A DNA stretch of 7,030 bases from Bacteroidales bacterium (GTDB lineage: Bacteria; Bacteroidota; Bacteroidia; Bacteroidales; VadinHA17). Shown piece by piece: positions 1-6,015 of this stretch. A program made the translations under genes and the position numbers. The stretch spans positions 1 through 7,030 of the forward strand of contig JAKEGI010000155.1 of NCBI GenBank assembly GCA_022615595.1. Direction: 5' to 3'. The notes beneath the pieces were generated by a model, which did not search any database, was not told the DNA's origin, and saw only the letters and a program-made list of their open reading frames with translations. Every line of letters starts with the position of its first letter. Position 1 is the first letter of the stretch.

Positions 1-1138
1 AAATAAGGCCCATATCATGGGCTATCGGAGGCAGCCTGATTGGTTTGTTTCCCGGCATAATTATCCTTTCGATGTCATCGGCCCTGGTGCTCATGCTGGT
101 GAAGTCTATGTAGAGATAACTCTCATTGATGGCTGGCAGCCCTGAGACATCAAAATCAAATTCGAGCCTGGTTGAGGTTGAGTATTCAATCGTGACATCC
201 CTTCCCTTCATTTCTGCCACCGGTCCGTTTACCCTTCCTGATATGATCACATCCTGGCTTATACCTGCAAGCGGTTTAACAAAGTATGCGAGATCGTGGA
301 TGTTAAGCAGTGACTCCTGCAGGATTATATCAAGCCTCACCTTCTTCAGAAAATCAGAATACCCTGCAGTGTCTGTTTTGAGCAGGAGGACCCTGTCAGC
401 CATCACTGAGCTGGAGTCTGTCCTCAGCTCTATCTCCCTGAAGAATAATCCTTCGTCTCTCACTGTCAGTGTCATGTTTAGTTCATCACTTTGGAATCCG
501 CCTGACTCTCTGAATGACAAGCCTTTGATACTCATACTGACTGAGTCTGACATGATACTCAGATCACGCACTATGCCATCAATGGAGATGATACGCATGT
601 CTCTGACATTCACCCGGCCCGGCTCTATCCCGGTTGTGTCAGTCACATTTGCAAGTGAATAGGCACCGTTGAATATCTCAATCTCAGAAAAGTTGATATT
701 CAGTGATTTGGTGGTATCACTTTCACCGTCACTCCTCAGCTTCCGGATATACCACGAGAGATTCATTACACCGGATGAATCAGTTATCATCCTGAAGTCT
801 GGTTCATAGAGCTCGATACGTCCGAACCTGAAGGTTCTGTCTGATGGCCTGAACTCCTTTATCCTCAGGGAGACATGACGAGCGTGAAGGAGGGTATCAC
901 TGTTCTGGTCTTCTATCAGAACGTCATAGAGCACCATTTTTCGGAAGAAGGTGTATGAAACTTTTCCGATGGATATATTTGTTCCGAGCTTTTGTGAAAT
1001 GTTATCGGTAAGCCATGATACGACGTATGTCTGAAACTTGGGTGCACGGAAAAGAATGAATGACAGCGATGTGATGATAAATAACAACGCCGTCAGAACA
1101 ATAAGGTATCTGACGATTTTTTTAATAATTTTGGCCAT
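1..1138 (-). CDS. tamB: TamB-like translocation/assembly module protein, N-terminal part (partial, runs off the left edge)
   Basis: I translated this by hand from the ATG at 1138 and found an open frame of 379 codons to the left edge; the C-terminal part lies outside the window. An in-frame TGA sits directly before the ATG (1141-1139), so no earlier start is possible. Residues 1-7 are basic, residues about 8-30 form one hydrophobic inner-membrane anchor, and residues about 35-86 carry the conserved AsmA/TamB N-terminal pattern (FQTY, LGTNISIGKV, VLIEDQNSDTLLHA). A repetitive, beta-rich region follows, as expected for the groove-like periplasmic part of AsmA/TamB proteins. Known of the family: TamB spans the periplasm and is linked to outer-membrane protein assembly and phospholipid transport. 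Full-length Bacteroidota homologues usually exceed 1,300 residues, so most of the protein is missing. Divergent from tsaD, with a 53-bp gap. The family call is firm; a plain AsmA-like protein is the alternative. Confidence 0.86.
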   Translation of the reverse strand, partial: MAKIIKKIVRYLIVLTALLFIITSLSFILFRAPKFQTYVVSWLTDNISQKLGTNISIGKVSYTFFRKMVLYDVLIEDQNSDTLLHARHVSLRIKEFRPSDRTFRFGRIELYEPDFRMITDSSGVMNLSWYIRKLRSDGESDTTKSLNINFSEIEIFNGAYSLANVTDTTGIEPGRVNVRDMRIISIDGIVRDLSIMSDSVSMSIKGLSFRESGGFQSDELNMTLTVRDEGLFFREIELRTDSSSVMADRVLLLKTDTAGYSDFLKKVRLDIILQESLLNIHDLAYFVKPLAGISQDVIISGRVNGPVAEMKGRDVTIEYSTSTRLEFDFDVSGLPAINESYLYIDFTSMSTRADDIERIIMPGNKPIRLPPIAHDMGLI

Positions 1139-1191
1139 TCAACTCTGCAAACCAGCTACCGGCGAAGTTAATAAAAAACAACGAATTAAAG

Positions 1192-2235
1192 GTGACCTCA
1201 GCCATTACCATACTTGCGATAGAATCATCCTGTGACGACACATCAGCAGCTGTTATTGAAGATGGCTATGTTCTCTCAAATCTGATTGCCAACCAGGAGA
1301 TACATAAGGCTTTTGGCGGCGTTGTGCCGGAGCTGGCCTCAAGGGCTCACCAGGCGAATATTATCCCTGTGGTTGACCAGGCACTTTCCGCAGCCGGTAA
1401 ACAGCCGGAGGAGATAAGTGCTGTGGCTTTCACCCGCGGACCGGGCCTTCTCGGATCGCTTCTCGTAGGTACCTCTTTTGCAAAGGGATTCGCCCTGGTG
1501 CGTAACATACCTATAATCGAGGTCAACCATCTGCAGGCACACGTCATGGCGCACTTCGCCATGGAGCATGGCCGTGATAACCGCATTCCCGAATTTCCAT
1601 TTCTCTGCCTGCTTGTCTCGGGCGGCCACACCCAGTTGATACTCATGAAAGACCACTGCTCAATGGAGCTTCTTGGCAATACCATTGACGATGCAGCAGG
1701 AGAGGCTTTTGATAAGTGCGCCAAGGTAATGGGGCTACCATATCCCGGAGGGCCTCTAATTGACAGGCTTGCCAGTGAGGGTAACCTTCACGCTTTTCAC
1801 TTTGCGAAACCAAAGATACAGGGACTGAATTTCAGCTTTTCAGGACTGAAGACCAGCTTTCTCTATTTTCTGCGCGACAGATTAAAGGAAGACCCCGAAT
1901 TCATCACTAAGAATATCAATGATCTCTCTGCATCACTTCAGCGTACTATAGTTGAGATTCTTATCGGAAAGCTTGTCAGAGCGTCAAAAGAGACTGGCGT
2001 ATCCGAGATAGGAATAGCCGGAGGCGTCTCCGCCAACTCGGGTCTGAGAAATGCTGTGGAGAGGGAAGCAGCAAGGAGAGGATGGAACCTTTTCCTCCCT
2101 GAATTCAGGTATACTACAGATAATGCGGCCATGATAGGTATTACAGGTTATTATAAGTTCCTCATGTCTGATTTCACAGACCACAGCGTGACACCGCTGG
2201 CCAGGATGGCCGTTGAGACATACCGCAGTGAGTAA
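1192..2235 (+). CDS. tsaD: tRNA N6-adenosine threonylcarbamoyltransferase TsaD
   Basis: TsaD transfers the threonylcarbamoyl group from TC-AMP to A37 of ANN-decoding tRNAs, forming t6A with TsaB and TsaE in the cytoplasm. The 347-residue product is full length for the family (about 340). Motifs in order: ESSCDDT at 11-17 (ASKHA-fold nucleotide site), GGVVPELASR at 42-51, the metal-binding pair H113 and H117 in HLQAH, SGGHTQL at 143-149, DDAAGEAFDK at 166-175, YPGGP at 184-188, FSFSGLKT at 214-221, GGVSANSGLR at 277-286, and TTDNAAMI at 308-315 containing the metal ligand D310. The start is GTG: no in-frame ATG lies upstream within the 53-bp gap to tamB, and the frame meets the ESSCDDT motif at the usual distance. 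No clear Shine-Dalgarno or promoter is visible. All expected catalytic residues are present. Confidence 0.97.
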   Translation: MTSAITILAIESSCDDTSAAVIEDGYVLSNLIANQEIHKAFGGVVPELASRAHQANIIPVVDQALSAAGKQPEEISAVAFTRGPGLLGSLLVGTSFAKGFALVRNIPIIEVNHLQAHVMAHFAMEHGRDNRIPEFPFLCLLVSGGHTQLILMKDHCSMELLGNTIDDAAGEAFDKCAKVMGLPYPGGPLIDRLASEGNLHAFHFAKPKIQGLNFSFSGLKTSFLYFLRDRLKEDPEFITKNINDLSASLQRTIVEILIGKLVRASKETGVSEIGIAGGVSANSGLRNAVEREAARRGWNLFLPEFRYTTDNAAMIGITGYYKFLMSDFTDHSVTPLARMAVETYRSE

Positions 2236-2274
2236 CAAAACTCTCAGTTCTTACATGGCCGGCATAAAACATAA

Positions 2275-2296
2275 GGCAAAAAAAGTTAGTTTTGCC
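2275..2296 (+). other. Short inverted repeat between tsaD and the siaC-like gene
   Basis: GGCAAAA (2275-2281) and TTTTGCC (2290-2296) form a perfect 7-bp stem around an 8-base A-rich loop, 40 bp after the tsaD stop. The following bases, AAAATTTTGTTTTA, are T-rich but lack a clean U-tract at the foot of the stem, so it would be a weak intrinsic terminator at best. The right arm overlaps a match to the -7 promoter box of the next gene, so an operator or a chance AT-rich palindrome are equally possible. The repeat is seen; any function is inferred. Confidence 0.35.
2287..2294 (+). promoter_or_regulatory. Candidate Bacteroidota -7 promoter element for the siaC-like gene
   Basis: TAGTTTTG matches the Bacteroidota housekeeping sigma -7 consensus TAnnTTTG at every defined position and lies 17 bp before the ATG at 2311. 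That would place transcription initiation around 2300 and leave a leader of only about 10 bases. I see no good TTG-type -33 element at the usual distance upstream, which lowers confidence. Read-through from tsaD across the 75-bp gap is an alternative way to express the gene. Confidence 0.38.
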
Positions 2297-2310
2297 AAAA
2301 TTTTGTTTTA

Positions 2311-2694
2311 ATGGAGGGGAAGAAGATAGAACCAACACGGATGACGCCGGAGGTGTACCTTGGTCATGAAGGGATTATTAAATTCCGGGGCCGGTCTATT
2401 TCTGAGGATTCCAAAGGTTTTTTTGACGAGGTGAACAGCTGGATAGACAAATACCTCAATTCACCTGCCGACACTACCACAGTCGAATTCGGTCTTGAGT
2501 ATTTTAACTCAGCTTCGGCAAAGCAGATCATTATAATTCTGAAGAAGCTTACCCTGCTGACACAAAGGCAGAAGAAACTAACTGTCAAGTGGTTCTACGA
2601 AGAGGGAGATGAAGACATTCTTGAAAAAGGGGAATATTTTTCCTCGGTGCTCAATCACAGGTTCAATTTCATAAAGATCGGTCATACCGAATAA
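2311..2694 (+). CDS. SiaC-family (DUF1987) regulatory phosphoprotein-like protein
   Basis: The 127-residue, single-domain, soluble protein is full length for the DUF1987/SiaC family. Visible hallmarks are IKFRGRSISEDSKGFF at 23-38, WIDKYLNSP at 44-52, the core FGLEYFNSASAKQI at 60-73, and WFYEEGDEDILEKGEYF at 94-110. In Pseudomonas aeruginosa, SiaC is phosphorylated by SiaB and dephosphorylated by SiaA on a threonine in the region matching NSAS; the unphosphorylated form activates the diguanylate cyclase SiaD. Here S67 or S69 would be the equivalent site (inference). The ATG at 2311 is preferred over M11 because the conserved N-terminal strand (IEPTRMTPEV) lies between them. No SiaA phosphatase, SiaB kinase or GGDEF gene occurs in the window, so the partner is unknown. 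The 3' end overlaps the convergent thioesterase gene by 13 bp. Confidence 0.85.
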   Translation: MEGKKIEPTRMTPEVYLGHEGIIKFRGRSISEDSKGFFDEVNSWIDKYLNSPADTTTVEFGLEYFNSASAKQIIIILKKLTLLTQRQKKLTVKWFYEEGDEDILEKGEYFSSVLNHRFNFIKIGHTE

Positions 2695-3164
2695 AAAGCC
2701 TCTCTGCCGGGATAATAATAACGACGCCGTGCAATCTCTTCAGGGTATATATAGTATTCAATATCAGCCTCAGCACACTGTTTCCCATCACCGTCAAACA
2801 ACTTACAGAGAAATCTTGCGCTCTTCTCATCCCTGGAGGTCATTATCGCCTCAATTCTAACCTTTCCTTTGCTTATATAGACCGGTTTCATGTACTTCAC
2901 GGTCATGGTTGATGTCACCCCGGAAGTGCCGGCTTTTATGTAGACTCCCCAGGCGCCAGTCTCATCCATAAGGGTTGCTGCAATACCTCCGTGAAGCACG
3001 TTGACATAACCCTGGAAATGTGTTTCCGGCTCCCATTCTGCATAAAGGCCCTGCTCATCTTCCTCGAAAGAGAGCTTCAGCCCGACAGGGTTTCCTTCAG
3101 AACAGCCAAAACATCCGTTCAGGCTATGATCGAAAGGATTCTTTATTTTAACTCTCTGCGACAT
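2682..3164 (-). CDS. PaaI-type hotdog-fold acyl-CoA thioesterase
   Basis: The 160-residue product has the length and layout of a single hotdog domain. Near the N-terminus CFGC (18-21) followed by GNPVGLKL (24-31) is typical of the subgroup with a CxxC before the fold. The signature HGGIAATLMDETGAW lies at 58-72, with HGG and the acidic D67/E68 as the likely active-site region on the central helix. The strand VTSTMTVKYMKPV at 83-95 follows. Such proteins hydrolyse acyl- or aryl-CoA thioesters in the cytoplasm; the substrate cannot be deduced. I chose the ATG at 3164 rather than an in-frame TTG at 3200: the extra residues would be a lysine/arginine-rich run that only reflects the A-rich DNA inside the upstream gene, and AGAAGAG just before 3164 could act as a weak ribosome binding site. 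It overlaps the upstream J-protein gene by 17 bp, which suggests translational coupling. Confidence 0.88.
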   Translation of the reverse strand: MSQRVKIKNPFDHSLNGCFGCSEGNPVGLKLSFEEDEQGLYAEWEPETHFQGYVNVLHGGIAATLMDETGAWGVYIKAGTSGVTSTMTVKYMKPVYISKGKVRIEAIMTSRDEKSARFLCKLFDGDGKQCAEADIEYYIYPEEIARRRYYYPGREAFYSV

Positions 3165-3726
3165 GTCTCTTCTTTTTTTTCTTTGCTTTTTCCTGTGCAA
3201 TCCACGCGCTCAGGTAAATAATTGACACTGAAAGGTAAATAATCCCGATAGTAATTGAGACCAATGCAAGGGTGACCGAAGGCTCTTCCTGGAGTGAGGT
3301 GGCACGTTTAATCCTGTAGGTGTAGCCGAAAATGGTCATAAAGATCACGGCGACAGCCAGACCAAGCCCCAGAAATACTGTTGTACCGTCTATATTTGAT
3401 GTGCTTTTATATAATGTACTCTTCCTGAAGGCGGCATATGTCACCCTGGCATATTCTTCCGCTCTTTTCCTCGCCTCAGCCTGCCTGTATGATACCCATG
3501 CCTGGTAGTTCCTTAAGACCTCTTCCTCGGTTATGTTTCGCCCATGAGGATGAGAGGTGAGATAATCATAAGCCTCAGTGACCCTGATGAACATGTCATG
3601 TGCACCCTCAGCACGGTTACGGTCAGGATGAAATTCCAGGGCCTTTCGCCTGTAAGCTTTCCTGATCTCATCATCAGTGGCTCCCTGTCTGAGGCCAAGC
3701 AACTTATAATATTCCCAGAGATTCAT
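3148..3726 (-). CDS. Membrane-anchored J-domain (DnaJ-like) protein
   Basis: The 192-residue protein opens with a J-domain at about 4-58: YYKLLGL (6-12), the helix II basic stretch IRKAYRRKALEFH (21-33), the essential HPD at 33-35, and MFIRVTEAYDYL at 45-56. J-domains stimulate the ATPase of an Hsp70 such as DnaK. A charged, probably helical linker (about 66-105) leads to two hydrophobic segments at about 116-136 and 152-175, then a lysine-rich tail ending near 192. There is no Gly/Phe region, zinc finger or DnaJ C-terminal substrate domain, so this is a class III J-protein, not the general chaperone DnaJ. With two membrane spans both ends probably face the cytoplasm, placing the J-domain on the inner-membrane surface (inference). 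The ATG at 3726 is directly preceded by an in-frame TGA, fixing the start. First gene of a pair with the thioesterase; client unknown. Confidence 0.9.
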   Translation of the reverse strand: MNLWEYYKLLGLRQGATDDEIRKAYRRKALEFHPDRNRAEGAHDMFIRVTEAYDYLTSHPHGRNITEEEVLRNYQAWVSYRQAEARKRAEEYARVTYAAFRKSTLYKSTSNIDGTTVFLGLGLAVAVIFMTIFGYTYRIKRATSLQEEPSVTLALVSITIGIIYLSVSIIYLSAWIAQEKAKKKKKRHVAES

Positions 3727-3784
3727 TCAGAGAAATGGACTCACTAAATAAAGCTTTTTTTCATCCGCATCGCTTAACAACCCA

Positions 3785-3813
3785 TTGTTTTTTACCCGAT
3801 TATTCTATTTTTG
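3785..3813 (+). promoter_or_regulatory. Bacteroidota-type promoter for the ZIP transporter gene
   Basis: TTG at 3785-3787 (-33 element) is followed after 18 bases by TATTTTTG at 3806-3813, an exact match to the -7 consensus TAnnTTTG. Spacing is within the range described for the Bacteroidota primary sigma factor. Transcription would begin at about 3818-3821, giving a leader of about 25 bases before the GTG at 3845. It sits in the 118-bp divergent gap with the J-protein gene. This is the best-supported promoter in the window; no Zur-like operator palindrome was recognised around it. Confidence 0.68.
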
Positions 3814-3844
3814 CAGTTTATAATGAATCTAAATAAGCCTTTGG

Positions 3845-4708
3845 GTGTCAAACGATAATATTCTTTTTGCCTTCGGGCTCACTCTTTTTGCAGGTCTGGC
3901 TACTGCAATAGGGGGCATGATCGCATTTTTTGCAAAGAGAACACAGACCTCTTTTCTTGCTTTCTCCCTGGGTTTCTCTGCGGGTGTAATGATATATATA
4001 TCGCTAACAGAGATACTTACGAAGGCAGACCAGACGCTCAGGTTGTCATTCAGCAATGAACAGGCGGCCTGGTTCACATTCATTTCATTCATAGGCGGAA
4101 TTGCTTTATCAGCGGTGATTGACAAGATACTCCCGTCAGAGGGAAACCCTCATGAACTGAAGCGTATCGAACAGATGAATCCCGGAATTAATATGCCGGA
4201 CACAACCGAATGCGGAGGAGGAAAACATCGCAGACACGGTCTGCATCATCAGCGTGACCGTAAACTGATGCGAATCGGAATATTCACTGCAGTTGCCATC
4301 GGCATTCATAACTTTCCGGAAGGAATAGCGACATTCATGGCAGCAATGTCTGACATAACGATCGGGATCAGCATTGCCATAGCTGTGGCTATACATAACA
4401 TACCTGAGGGCATTGCCGTTTCTGTCCCTGTCTATTATGCTACTGGTTCAAAAAGAAAGGCCCTTCTTTGGTCTGTATTGTCAGGTTTCTCTGAGCCTGT
4501 GGGGGCTGCCGCCGGATACTTCATCCTTTCAATGTTCAAAAGTGACATCATCCTCGGCTTTGTCTTTGCCATGGTTGCCGGGATAATGATTTACATTTCC
4601 TTTGATGAACTCCTTCCGGCGGCGCACAAGTATGGCAAGCATCATGTTGCCATTTACGGTCTGATAAGCGGAATAATTGTTATTGGCCTCAGTCTTATCC
4701 TTCTCTGA
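3845..4708 (+). CDS. zupT: ZIP-family divalent metal transporter, ZupT-like
   Basis: This 287-residue polytopic protein resembles ZupT, which imports Zn2+ and other divalent cations across the inner membrane. The N-terminus matches the family pattern (LFAGLATAIGG at 14-24, LAFSLGFSAGVMIYISL at 38-54). The two metal-site helices carry HNFPEG at 155-160 and HNIPEG at 184-189, supplying H155, N156, E159, H184 and E188 of the expected binuclear centre. SEPVGA (216-221) and FDELLPAAHKYG (253-264) mark the C-terminal helices. The cytoplasmic loop between helices 3 and 4 (about 97-140) is histidine-rich at 128-135 and makes the protein some 30 residues longer than E. coli ZupT. The start is GTG: an in-frame TAA at 3830 lies upstream and no ATG occurs between. 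The gene stands alone and converges on nupG with a 29-bp gap. The precise metal is inferred from the family. Confidence 0.93.
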   Translation: MSNDNILFAFGLTLFAGLATAIGGMIAFFAKRTQTSFLAFSLGFSAGVMIYISLTEILTKADQTLRLSFSNEQAAWFTFISFIGGIALSAVIDKILPSEGNPHELKRIEQMNPGINMPDTTECGGGKHRRHGLHHQRDRKLMRIGIFTAVAIGIHNFPEGIATFMAAMSDITIGISIAIAVAIHNIPEGIAVSVPVYYATGSKRKALLWSVLSGFSEPVGAAAGYFILSMFKSDIILGFVFAMVAGIMIYISFDELLPAAHKYGKHHVAIYGLISGIIVIGLSLILL

Positions 4709-4737
4709 TAAGACTAACAGTCATGATCACGGTCTGG

Positions 4738-5991
4738 TCAGTGCCTTATCTCCCTCATGGCCTCAGGCTCATGCTTGTGTTTGAATAACAGGGCGAAGAG
4801 CAAGGCGACGACAAGCGAATATGCTGCAAAAGCCACCCAGATACCCTTCCAGTCAAATGCCCCGTTTTCCAGGACAAAGAACTTATCAATAACGATACCG
4901 CTGATCCTGCTTCCCAGGAAGGCTCCGAATCCGTTAGTCATCATCATGAAGAGACCCTGTGCGCTGGCCCTTATATCAGGTGAGCTCTGTGTCTCCACGA
5001 ACAGTGATCCGGAGATATTGAAGAAATCAAATGCCATACCGTAGATTATGCATGACAGGATTATCATCCAGAGGCCTTCTGCCGGATTTCCATAGCCAAA
5101 CAGAGCGAATCGAAGTACCCATGCGACCATGCTCATGAGCATCACATTCTTAATGCCGTACCGGCGTAAAAAGAATGGTATTGTCAGAATAAAAAGTGTT
5201 TCGGATATCTGCGATATTGACATTATAATGGCCGGGTATTTAACGGCAATGAGGTCCTTGTATTCAGGTATCACGGCGAAGTCATGAAGAAAGGTATCGC
5301 CATAGGCGTTTGTTAGTTGCAGTGATGCTCCCAGCAATATGGCAAAGATGAAAAAGAGAGCCATCTTTGTGCTTTTAAACAGCCTGAATGCGTTAAGGCC
5401 AAGTTCCTCAACCAGTTTTTTCTTATGTCCTCTGGCCAGGGGAGGACACTTTGGAAGAGTGAAGGCGTATATCCCCAGTGACAAAGATGCAATCGCGGAG
5501 ACATAGAATTGCAGTGGCGATGTTTCTAAGCCGGAGAGGCTGATAACCCAGAGGGCAACGATAAAGCCAATGGTTCCCCAGACCCTTACCGGAGGATACT
5601 CTTTGATGATGTCCATCCCCTTATTCTTCATTGCACTGTATGCGACAGTTATGGCCAGTGCAATCGTGGGCATGTAGAACATCATCGTCAGGAGCATCAC
5701 CCAGAAGAATGTATCTGGATTATCTATTGTCGGGATTATGCAGAGCAGAACAGCTCCAATAATGTGAAATGTACCGTAAAGTCTTTCGGCATTGACCCAT
5801 CTGTCAGCTATTATGCCAGCGATGGCAGGCATGAAAAGGGATGCAATACCCATTGTTGAAAATATTGCCCCGAATTCAGTGCCTGACCAGTTTTTAGTCT
5901 GAAACCAGTAGGCGCCGACGGTAAGCAGCCATGATCCCCATATAAAGAACTGGAGGAAGTTCATTATAATCAGTCTGTTCTTTAGCCCCAT
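4738..5991 (-). CDS. nupG: Nucleoside:H+ symporter of the major facilitator superfamily, NupG-like
   Basis: The 417-residue, 12-helix inner-membrane protein aligns by eye along its whole length with E. coli NupG (418 residues), which imports purine and pyrimidine nucleosides with protons. Near-identical blocks include FLQFFIWGSWL (12-22), YPPVRVWGTIGFI (132-144), the run IMSISQISETLFILTIPFFL at 256-275, YGIKNVM (278-284), AFDFFNISGS (320-329) and RASAQGLFMMMTNGFG (341-356). Residues corresponding to those reported to line the NupG nucleoside site are kept: R136, T140, Q225, N228, Q261, E264, Y317, F321 and D322. The ATG at 5991 gives the same N-terminal length as NupG. The gene begins 24 bp after upp on the same strand with no terminator between, so the two are probably cotranscribed. 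Nucleoside specificity within the family cannot be resolved. Confidence 0.93.
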   Translation of the reverse strand: MGLKNRLIIMNFLQFFIWGSWLLTVGAYWFQTKNWSGTEFGAIFSTMGIASLFMPAIAGIIADRWVNAERLYGTFHIIGAVLLCIIPTIDNPDTFFWVMLLTMMFYMPTIALAITVAYSAMKNKGMDIIKEYPPVRVWGTIGFIVALWVISLSGLETSPLQFYVSAIASLSLGIYAFTLPKCPPLARGHKKKLVEELGLNAFRLFKSTKMALFFIFAILLGASLQLTNAYGDTFLHDFAVIPEYKDLIAVKYPAIIMSISQISETLFILTIPFFLRRYGIKNVMLMSMVAWVLRFALFGYGNPAEGLWMIILSCIIYGMAFDFFNISGSLFVETQSSPDIRASAQGLFMMMTNGFGAFLGSRISGIVIDKFFVLENGAFDWKGIWVAFAAYSLVVALLFALLFKHKHEPEAMREIRH

Positions 5992-6015
5992 ATTATTCTC
6001 TTTATTATATCCGGT

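Noticed and set aside
126..662. Plus-strand open frame of 178 codons with serine-rich content.
   Set aside because: It lies wholly antisense to the tamB frame, which has recognisable family motifs and a clear membrane anchor; the serine-rich composition is what an antisense shadow produces.
1141..1191. TTG plus a TTTG-containing box as a promoter for tamB on the minus strand.
   Set aside because: The box has CT instead of TA at its first two positions and the spacer would be 23 bases, so it does not meet the consensus.
1038..1235. Plus-strand 65-codon frame before and into tsaD.
   Set aside because: It overlaps the start of tamB on one strand and of tsaD in another frame, and encodes no recognisable domain.
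1339..1724. Two minus-strand frames (105 and 125 codons) inside tsaD.
   Set aside because: Both are antisense to conserved TsaD motifs and show no protein-like pattern.
3165..3200. Longer N-terminus for the thioesterase from an in-frame TTG at 3200.
   Set aside because: The added 12 residues are almost all Lys/Arg and come from the A-rich end of the J-protein gene; hotdog homologues start near the chosen ATG at 3164.
4707..4750. GATAAG (4707-4712) and CTTATC (4745-4750) as a bidirectional terminator between zupT and nupG.
   Set aside because: Six-base arms around a 32-base loop, no strong GC stem and no T-tract on either side; too weak to annotate.
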